A DNA stretch of 34,119 nt. Source: Cyanobacteria bacterium REEB67 (lineage in GTDB: Bacteria > Cyanobacteriota > Vampirovibrionia > Obscuribacterales > Obscuribacteraceae). The translations under genes were made by a program, and so were the position numbers. This document shows, piece by piece, positions 1 through 5,812 of this stretch. Each line of letters begins with the position of its first letter. Position 1 is the first letter of the stretch. Below the pieces are notes generated by a model. That model ran no database searches. It saw nothing but the letters and a program-made list of their open reading frames with translations, and was not told where the DNA came from. The stretch is taken from positions 1 through 34,119 of the forward strand of contig JAGXAB010000069.1 in the NCBI GenBank assembly GCA_018971775.1, written 5' to 3'.

Positions 1-78
1 AGTTATTGTCGCGACAAATGACAAGTTCGTTTGTCGGCTTACACCAAGGAGTGTGCAGTATCATTTATACTAAATCGA

Positions 79-117
79 GCATATTTTATCGCATTTATAT
101 TATAGATGGCATATTTT
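79..117. promoter_or_regulatory. Direct repeat upstream of hipBA, candidate operator
   Basis: The nine-base word GCATATTTT occurs at 79-87 and again at 109-117, exactly 30 bases apart, about three helical turns. It lies in the very AT-rich leader of the hipB-like gene. HipB-type antitoxins are known to bind repeated sites upstream of their own operon, so this pair is a reasonable autoregulatory operator. An AT-rich stretch between the copies (about 96-104) could serve as a -10 region. No footprint or conservation data support it. Confidence 0.35.
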
Positions 118-167
118 GAACCGCCAAATTATGCCTTCTGTGATATAACTAGCTAGAGGTATACACA

Positions 168-488
168 ATGAAGCATATTGAAGCCTTCGACAAAATCGCC
201 GCCTCTCTTATTCAAGCCCGAAAACAGAGACGCCTAACACAAGCTGAATTGGGCAAGCGGTTAAGCCTACCTCAAAGCTACGTATCAAGGCTTGAAGGAT
301 GCAGGATTGACAGCCGCATAACTACTATTGCTGAAATTGCACGCTACCTGGGCTTGGAGATTATGCTTGTGCCGGCTTCAATGGTGCCGACAGTAAACGC
401 GCTTATTGGACAGGGTACGAAAAAGAGCGGCAGACCTTTATACAGGCTCGACGATGCCGACGATGAGGTAGCGGCTGATGAAGCTTGA
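168..488 (+). CDS. hipB: HipB-like XRE-family antitoxin
   Basis: A 106-residue DNA-binding protein expected to neutralise the downstream HipA-like kinase and repress the operon. Residues 12-68 form a Cro/C1-type helix-turn-helix domain: the QARKQRRLTQAELGKRL stretch, then a recognition helix around QSYVSRLEG, then the typical IAEIARYLGLE packing helix. The C-terminal 35 residues are acidic and probably flexible. The ATG at 168 is preceded by AGAGG (155-159) at good spacing. Its last 11 bases overlap the start of hipA, which is the usual coupled antitoxin-toxin layout. The symbol is by family; the exact ortholog group is not established. Confidence 0.85.
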   Translation: MKHIEAFDKIAASLIQARKQRRLTQAELGKRLSLPQSYVSRLEGCRIDSRITTIAEIARYLGLEIMLVPASMVPTVNALIGQGTKKSGRPLYRLDDADDEVAADEA

Positions 489-1713
489 CAAAATGAGCCG
501 ATCCGAAACACTGCTCGTGCGGTTGAATAGTACATCCGTAGGCACTTTGACCAGGCTGGTCGACGACACGGTTGTCTTTGCATTTGATCCTACTTACGAG
601 GAGAATCGGGAAAGCCCGATATTAAGCCAGTCTTTTAAAACGGCGGATGGCGGACTTACGATAGGCCGACCAATCACAGGACCCAGCCTTAGTCCATTTT
701 TCTCAAACCTATTACCCGAAGGTCCGTTGAGAGATTTTCTGGCGGACAAATTGACGATTAACTCTAAAAGAGAATTTTTCTTGCTAGTGGCTCTGGGCTT
801 AGATCTGCCAGGCGCAGTAATTGTCGAGCCTATTGGCGAACTTTCGTCTGTGACAGACCAGGAATATTTGCTGGCCGAGAGACAAGCCAGGCCAATACTG
901 CGATTTTCCCTTGCAGGAGTTCAATTGAAATTTTCAGCAATTTTAAATCGTGCAGAAACATTTACGATACCTACTGACGGCATGGGTGGCTCGTGGATAC
1001 TTAAACTTCCAAGCGAATCGCATCCTCACCTACCAGAGATTGAGCATGCAATGCTTTCATTTGCAAAGCTTGTCGGAATAGATGTGCCAGAAATAAAATT
1101 GGTGCCAACAGTTTCAGTCGTTGGACTGCCTGAGCAATTCGGCAATACAATCGCTGATAGCCTGGCGGTAAAACGATTCGATCGAAACGAAGATGGCTCA
1201 AGGATCCACATTGAAGATTTCGCACAAGTCTACAATGTGTATCCCAAAGACAAGTATGAAAAAGCGGGATACGGCCACATCGCAAAGGTGCTATGGGCCG
1301 AAGCCGGTGAAGTTTGCTTTACTGAGTTCGTTCGCCGCTTGGTATTCACTGTTGCGATCGGCAACGGAGATATGCACCTTAAAAACTGGAGCTTGATTTA
1401 CACGAATCCCCTCAAACCATCATTGTCTCCAGCCTACGATTTTGTGCCAACGATTGGCTATATCTCCCGGGAAACACTGGCGCTGAATCTAGGTGGAACC
1501 AAAGAGTTCAACGACGTCACCATTGACAAATTCAAGAAAATGGCCAAACAGGCGGGTGCATCAGAGCGATTAACGGCAAACATCGTTAACGAAACTTGTG
1601 AACGCGTTCTTCATTGCTGGAATAGAGACCGTGACACGATCGGCCTTCCAGCGGAGACGCTGACAATGCTGGACCGACACATGAAGACTCTTCCGCTTTT
1701 AAGGCCGCACTAG
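478..1713 (+). CDS. hipA: HipA-like Ser/Thr protein kinase toxin
   Basis: A 411-residue HipA-family kinase. Known HipA toxins phosphorylate aminoacyl-tRNA synthetases or other translation factors and cause growth arrest; the target here is unknown. Residues 8-110 match the HipA N-terminal subdomain. The loop FSLAGVQLK (143-151) corresponds to the regulatory autophosphorylation loop, with Ser144 the likely site. K176 in WILKLP is the ATP lysine, GNGDMHLKN (295-303) is the catalytic loop with D298, and the Mg-binding D321 sits in AYDF. All key residues are present, so the toxin looks active. The ATG at 478 has GAGG at 465-468 and overlaps hipB by 11 bases; an ATG at 493 is a weaker alternative without a ribosome site. 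Confidence 0.9.
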   Translation: MKLDKMSRSETLLVRLNSTSVGTLTRLVDDTVVFAFDPTYEENRESPILSQSFKTADGGLTIGRPITGPSLSPFFSNLLPEGPLRDFLADKLTINSKREFFLLVALGLDLPGAVIVEPIGELSSVTDQEYLLAERQARPILRFSLAGVQLKFSAILNRAETFTIPTDGMGGSWILKLPSESHPHLPEIEHAMLSFAKLVGIDVPEIKLVPTVSVVGLPEQFGNTIADSLAVKRFDRNEDGSRIHIEDFAQVYNVYPKDKYEKAGYGHIAKVLWAEAGEVCFTEFVRRLVFTVAIGNGDMHLKNWSLIYTNPLKPSLSPAYDFVPTIGYISRETLALNLGGTKEFNDVTIDKFKKMAKQAGASERLTANIVNETCERVLHCWNRDRDTIGLPAETLTMLDRHMKTLPLLRPH

Positions 1714-1806
1714 GCGCAAACCAGACCGACGGTCGAGCGGTGCATCCAGACCTTGGCAAAGGACCTGTCCGGGCCTTTGTCGGAGATGTCTGGTATCAGC
1801 CGCGCG

Positions 1807-1835
1807 TTGAATACCTTTCGTATTTTGGTTACCAT
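1807..1835 (+). promoter_or_regulatory. Candidate sigma-70 promoter for the DUF4412/TPR gene
   Basis: TTGAAT (1807-1812) and TACCAT (1830-1835) are separated by 17 bases. Each matches four of six consensus positions. Transcription would start near 1842, about 25 bases before the preferred ATG at 1867. This is a pattern match only. Confidence 0.3.
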
Positions 1836-1866
1836 GCTAAGTCAATTACCAAGTTGTAGGCTCAAA

Positions 1867-2979
1867 ATGACTATGCAAGTTTTGCTCAAGCTAAGTTTCA
1901 AAACCGTCCTCTACAGTTGCTTAGTTATCGTTTTGCTGCAAGCTCCCCGCGCGCTTGCATACGATGGACCAAAGATTGCTTTTGACGCTATCTACGAAGT
2001 TGTACTTCCGATGGGAAGCGGTACTCTTCGGCAGGCCAGCGATGGACATGGACACATGCTTAGCTGGAATACAGCATTTAATGGCAATGAAGATGGCCAA
2101 ATATTGGATTTCAATAAAGGCTCAAGCACGCTGATTATTCCTCGCAAGAAGGCTGCCATCTTGATGAAAATGACAGCAAGCTCTGCCAATTTGATCTACG
2201 ATAATTCGATATCAAAGAAGGCTGATGCCAAGCCGTTAGGAGAAAAAACGATCGGTGGTCATCCTTGTCACGGATGGCAGATTTCAACGGCGGGCGTTAG
2301 TACAGAGTCTTGGATTGGTGATGATATAAAATATCTGGTGCAAAGCCAGACGACCAGCGGCAAAATCAAAATGACGATGACACTTAAAAAATGGTCCTCT
2401 ACCGGTCCAGGTGAGTCGGTCTTTCAAATTCCCGCCGACTACAAGCTAAATCAATTCCAGGGAAATAATTCTGGACAATCACTCGATGCCGGAGACCTGG
2501 CTATAGTGAGTGATCTGCTGAAGGCAAACAAGACTCTTGAAGCCGTTGATCAGCTTTCTAAGATGCTTGCGAAAAATCCCGCCGACAAGACGCTTTTGAT
2601 TATGCGTGGTGGCATTCTCTATCGGTCTTTAAACAGGTCTGATGAGGCCTTGAAAGACTTTAACAAAGCGATTTCAGTAGATCCTGATTTTTATCAAGCG
2701 TATAAGAGACGAGGGGAGTATTATTCTCATCTTAAGAAGTTTGAGTCGGCCATGGCCGACTTCAACACATGTATTCGTCTCGCCCCGGAGTATGGTGAAG
2801 GGTATTTTGCTCGTGGATTGCTTCATGCAAAAAAAGGAGAAAACGAGGCGGCGATTGAGGATTTTGACAAAGCCGAGAAATTCCATGTGCAGGACCTAGC
2901 CAAACTTCAAGCCGTTAGGGCTGCATGCTCTGAAATGCTTAAGCAGAATCGTGCGCCGACAAAAGATTCACCATCTTGA
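1867..2979 (+). CDS. Exported DUF4412-like protein with TPR repeats
   Basis: I place the start at ATG 1867, giving 370 residues, because it begins a clean signal peptide (hydrophobic core LYSCLVIVLLQ, cleavage after APRALA) and has AGG at 1858-1860. The frame stays open upstream to 1753, but that would bury the signal peptide. The first half of the mature protein looks like a beta-rich lipoprotein-carrier-type domain of the DUF4412 kind: an IIPRKKAAILMKM strand, a GEKTIGGHPCHGWQI segment and a closing FQIPADYKL motif. The second half holds about three TPR units, including a repeat around DEALKDFNKAISVDPDF. It is probably periplasmic and bridges partners. It lies downstream of hipA with its own likely promoter, so it is not an obvious part of the toxin-antitoxin operon. 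Confidence 0.72.
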   Translation: MTMQVLLKLSFKTVLYSCLVIVLLQAPRALAYDGPKIAFDAIYEVVLPMGSGTLRQASDGHGHMLSWNTAFNGNEDGQILDFNKGSSTLIIPRKKAAILMKMTASSANLIYDNSISKKADAKPLGEKTIGGHPCHGWQISTAGVSTESWIGDDIKYLVQSQTTSGKIKMTMTLKKWSSTGPGESVFQIPADYKLNQFQGNNSGQSLDAGDLAIVSDLLKANKTLEAVDQLSKMLAKNPADKTLLIMRGGILYRSLNRSDEALKDFNKAISVDPDFYQAYKRRGEYYSHLKKFESAMADFNTCIRLAPEYGEGYFARGLLHAKKGENEAAIEDFDKAEKFHVQDLAKLQAVRAACSEMLKQNRAPTKDSPS

Positions 2980-3076
2980 TGCAAATCTCCATACAGACGA
3001 TTTTTCTGAGCATATACAGCACAAGTCAAAATTTTATGAAATTCTCCTTTTGCTGATCGAGATGGCAAACGATTTT

Positions 3077-3240
3077 TTATGCCTGCTTGCAGGCCGGCCA
3101 TGATGCCTGAGCGCCTTTGCCGACGCTTACGTTTTGCAATTTACCTTGGGCCAGGTCGGCTTGATCCCATTTAAGGTCGACGACTTCGCTCACCCTCAGG
3201 GCATGACGATATGTCATCAGAATCTGCTCGGGGGCGGCTA
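3077..3240 (-). pseudogene. Tyrosine recombinase (integrase) fragment
   Basis: The minus strand encodes about 55 residues containing MTYRHALRVSEVVDLKW, which closely matches the segment of phage-type tyrosine recombinases that carries the first catalytic arginine (usual form YRHGLRxSELxxLxW). The N-terminal SAM-like domain and the later HxxR and tyrosine motifs are absent, and the frame ends after KGAQASWPA. It is therefore a remnant, not an active enzyme. It sits directly after the stop codon of the minus-strand gene ending at 3241, in the gap between convergent genes, and includes a GCCTGC-TT-GCAGGC palindrome at 3081-3094. It marks a past integration or deletion event. Confidence 0.7.
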
Positions 3241-3798
3241 TTAAAATGGCACAGCACAATCTTCGGCAATTTGGATTTTGAATTGGTCGCCAGGCTGCAT
3301 TTCTATGGCTCTGCCTCTTTTAGCCATCAAATAAATTGTTTTCCACCGAACTGACTGTAACCGTTGAGATGGTGGTGAACCTATTGGACCGCAACTAGCT
3401 TGGGCAGAGACATCTATACAAACATCGCTCATGCCCCGTCGGACATGCAATTCACCTCCCCAACAAACTAAGTCTGTCACTATGGGAATATGCTCTGTCT
3501 TGGGTGTCAAAACATCATTGAACTGGACTTGTAATACTGGACTAGTCCGACTAAATCGAATGCTAACAATACCCATAAATATGGTGTCCGAAGGTAAGAC
3601 AACCTTTCCGTCAATCGACAACGGTGCTAAAAGCCGCGCCTTGATTGGAGCACCGTTTTGAGTAGTCTTGCTGTCTATGCTTGTCTCTAAGGCTATATCA
3701 AATTTGGTGCCTTCCGGGATGATCGCTGATTTTTCACTATCTGCCGCCTGCGCGGCCAATGAAAGAACAAGTGCCACTAGGCAGATTGAGTATTTCAC
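3241..3798 (-). CDS. Small exported protein, unknown function
   Basis: I prefer the GTG at 3798 (185 residues): AGAAGAGG precedes it at good spacing and the signal peptide then begins directly (VKYSICLVALVLSLAAQAA). A further GTG at 3819 would add seven residues. The mature part starts with a pattern seen in many exported beta-rich proteins: IPEGTKFDIALETSIDS, then a KVVLPSDTIFMGIV segment. This resembles the VirB10-like/SAF-like proteins that carry LPxGTxIxxxL...GxVVLPxGT. Four cysteines in the mature part could form two disulfides. No enzyme motif is visible. The recombinase fragment lies immediately after its stop codon. Confidence 0.6.
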   Translation of the reverse strand: MKYSICLVALVLSLAAQAADSEKSAIIPEGTKFDIALETSIDSKTTQNGAPIKARLLAPLSIDGKVVLPSDTIFMGIVSIRFSRTSPVLQVQFNDVLTPKTEHIPIVTDLVCWGGELHVRRGMSDVCIDVSAQASCGPIGSPPSQRLQSVRWKTIYLMAKRGRAIEMQPGDQFKIQIAEDCAVPF

Positions 3799-3907
3799 TT
3801 GATTGACCTCTTCTAGCACCTCTATTTTTGAAAAGGTTGGAGTCCAAAATTTTCAGCATACCCCGGAGTCTATTCGTTCCGTTTTGTGAGGTCACTTTTC
3901 TCCGCCC

Positions 3908-4393
3908 CTAATGCTGGCTGTATTGTTTATCAACTTCGGTAGCTAGCGGCCGAATACGATTCTCAAGTTCCTCACGATCAACACCAAGGGTTTGCAAAAT
4001 TTTCTCAGCACCGCTCTGCCTCTGACTAAGCAAGCATAGCAATAAATGCTCAGTGCTGATACAAGCGCGAGCCAGCCCTTGTTCGGTGAACAGTGTAAAT
4101 TTAAGGGCTTCTTTGGCAGCTAGCGAATATTCGAGTGGTTGTTTGGCGTCCAGCGCAAAAGGCTTTGCGCTGGCTGTGACCGGGCTACAACCGATATTTT
4201 TTCCAACTTGCGCACGAGCAAGTTTTAAATTGACTCCCATTGACTTGAGGGTTGTGGCAACATTGCCCGTGCCTTCGCCGATCAAACCAAGAAGAATGTG
4301 CTCAGTGTCGATAAGATTGCAGCCCAATCTACGAGCCTCTTCCTGCGCCAGCAATATGACTTTGATCGACTTCTCGGTAAACCGCTCATACAT
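3908..4393 (-). CDS. Stand-alone ClpC-type N-domain protein
   Basis: A 161-residue protein made only of the double Clp N-terminal repeat. It starts MYERFTEKSIKVILLAQEEA, almost the classic ClpC opening, with repeat one at residues 3-67 (TEHILLGLIGEG) and repeat two at 79-147 (STEHLLLCLLSQ). No AAA+ Walker motifs follow; the frame closes after a short polar tail. Stand-alone N-domains are known as ClpS- or ClpT-like accessory proteins of ClpCP in cyanobacteria and plastids, where they bind the protease or its adaptors. By analogy this may modulate a ClpC chaperone, which is inference. It is followed by the exported protein gene after about 110 bases. Confidence 0.85.
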   Translation of the reverse strand: MYERFTEKSIKVILLAQEEARRLGCNLIDTEHILLGLIGEGTGNVATTLKSMGVNLKLARAQVGKNIGCSPVTASAKPFALDAKQPLEYSLAAKEALKFTLFTEQGLARACISTEHLLLCLLSQRQSGAEKILQTLGVDREELENRIRPLATEVDKQYSQH

Positions 4394-4601
4394 TGATGGA
4401 AACCTGCAAATGTCTTATGACCTCGATCACGTTTCATATGCCCAACTTCAGCGATCTCACTCTTTCTACAGGCAGCACGAATCACGCCATCAACCAGATG
4501 CATTGTCACGACTATTTCACGATCATTTCACTACCTTTCAATTGCACCGTCCGCTTTACCAGTCAAACAAATATTTTTTCTTTCTGCCCCTGAGGTTAAC
4601 T

Positions 4602-5123
4602 ATGGCCAGCCATTCTGAGATTCAGCATGAAGCGACAAAAATAACGCACCAGGCCGAGCTGGGAACGCCAAAAGATTTGCAGGCCGTGCACAAGGAGCTG
4701 CAAAATGACATGGCCAAATATTCGGCCCAGGATTACGGCAAATTACTCAATGGTATCGAAAGGCAAAACGATAAAGATGTAAGCGCCAACGATCACCTAC
4801 CAAAGCTAAACCTTTACGATAGCGGCTCAGGTGTGCGTGATTCCGTCGATGCTCAATATAAAGACGGTACTGTAGCTACAGCGAACTGGCAGCAGCAACC
4901 GACTGATAATAGCGCTCAGAGCGCTGCCGGTGGTTCCGCTGGAGGCGGAGCCGATTCTGGCGCTTGGAGCAGTTCCGGTCACTTCCCAGGCCCTAATCAT
5001 GGTGATGCCGGTTCTGCTGGTGGATCGGATTCTGGCGCTGGAGCACCGTCGCCGCCACCCAGCAGTGGCGGTGATGGCGGCGGCAGCGGCAGCTCAGGCA
5101 AGTCCGGTGGCCCTGCCGGCTAG
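4602..5123 (+). CDS. Gly/Ser-rich hydrophilic protein, unknown
   Basis: A 173-residue protein. The frame is open from 4053, but the upstream part is antisense to the Clp N-domain gene, and ATG 4602 has GAGGT at 4592-4596, so I use 4602. Residues 1-75 are charged and helical (for example KDLQAVHKELQNDMAKYS). From about residue 105 the chain becomes low-complexity Gly/Ser/Asp/Pro with repeated AGGS and SGG motifs. There is no signal peptide or membrane helix. The low-complexity tail suggests a disordered linker or surface-like region. I do not recognise a family. Confidence 0.6.
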   Translation: MASHSEIQHEATKITHQAELGTPKDLQAVHKELQNDMAKYSAQDYGKLLNGIERQNDKDVSANDHLPKLNLYDSGSGVRDSVDAQYKDGTVATANWQQQPTDNSAQSAAGGSAGGGADSGAWSSSGHFPGPNHGDAGSAGGSDSGAGAPSPPPSSGGDGGGSGSSGKSGGPAG

Positions 5124-5185
5124 GCCATATATAATCACAGCTAAAACAAAGCCTTTTGCTAAATGCGATTCAATTGCTTTGCTGC

Positions 5186-5707
5186 TCAGCCCGGAGCGAT
5201 TTCGCTTGTGTCCGGATCGCAAACCTGCAGGTCTTTGATTTCCACAGATTTGATATTGATGCCCCACTCGCGGGTTTGTTTCTCAAGTGCTCCCTTCAGC
5301 TTTTTGTTGACACCCTTCTGCTCGGTTTGCAGATTGTTCAAGTCAATTTGACCGACGATATTTCTCAGTACAAGCTGCGCGGCGCCAGCCGTGGCTTTAG
5401 CGGCATCCTCGACTTTGGTGACGGCCTTTTTGGCATCGCCCACCTGAAACATGCAAACGGCGGCAATATTCACCGATCTGTTATCCAGGGTCGAAGCTTT
5501 GACCACTGGCGTCTCCAGTGCCATCAGCCTCGTGTCGACGAGTTCGGCGCTGTCGAGGAAAGGGACGATCAAATGTATGCCGGACCCCTTCGTGGCTATG
5601 ACCTTGCCCAGTCGATAAACGACCAGACGTGTATTGTCTTTTACTACTTTTATGCCGGAGAGCATGATCAAAAAAAGCAAGACGACGATGCCGCCAAAAA
5701 TTTCCAC
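5186..5707 (-). CDS. Short SPFH/band 7 (slipin-like) membrane protein
   Basis: A 173-residue protein with an N-terminal membrane helix (GGIVVLLFLIMLSGI) and an SPFH domain: VVKDNTRLVVYRLGKV, then GIHLIVPFLDSAELVDTRLM, then a LRNIVGQIDLNNL segment and IKSVEIKDLQ. It starts at GTG 5705-5707 with GGAGT upstream. Slipins and HflK/C-type proteins normally run to about 250 residues or more, with a long coiled coil after the VEIKD motif; this one stops ten or so residues after it, and no coiled-coil sequence follows in any nearby frame. It may still assemble in the membrane but would lack the oligomerising coil. It could be a naturally short form or a 3'-truncated gene. Confidence 0.75.
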   Translation of the reverse strand: MEIFGGIVVLLFLIMLSGIKVVKDNTRLVVYRLGKVIATKGSGIHLIVPFLDSAELVDTRLMALETPVVKASTLDNRSVNIAAVCMFQVGDAKKAVTKVEDAAKATAGAAQLVLRNIVGQIDLNNLQTEQKGVNKKLKGALEKQTREWGINIKSVEIKDLQVCDPDTSEIAPG

Positions 5708-5812
5708 TCGTTCACTCCGTGTTTGCGACTTGGTAGATTATGCTCAGGATATTCCCTGGTTTCAAGTCTAAACTCATGAGCTAGTATGGAAAGGCGCCCT
5801 GCGAGGTCGACC

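Noticed and set aside
1753..1866. N-terminal extension of the DUF4412/TPR protein
   Set aside because: It would place 38 residues before a normal signal peptide and covers the likely promoter.
3081..3094. GCCTGC-TT-GCAGGC palindrome as an attachment site
   Set aside because: It is short and single copy, with no second copy or insertion boundary seen.
4053..4601. Long upstream extension of the Gly/Ser-rich protein frame
   Set aside because: It is antisense to the Clp N-domain gene and through its promoter region; ATG 4602 has a proper ribosome site.
4602..5123. Possible paralogy with the 30231-30752 protein, both exactly 173 residues
   Set aside because: Sequence similarity is limited to scattered charged residues; equal length is taken as coincidence.
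5124..5135. GCCATATATAAT, identical to the word at 10699-10710
   Set aside because: The two are probably chance copies; this one is followed on the plus strand by the 3' end of the convergent SPFH gene and no gene start.
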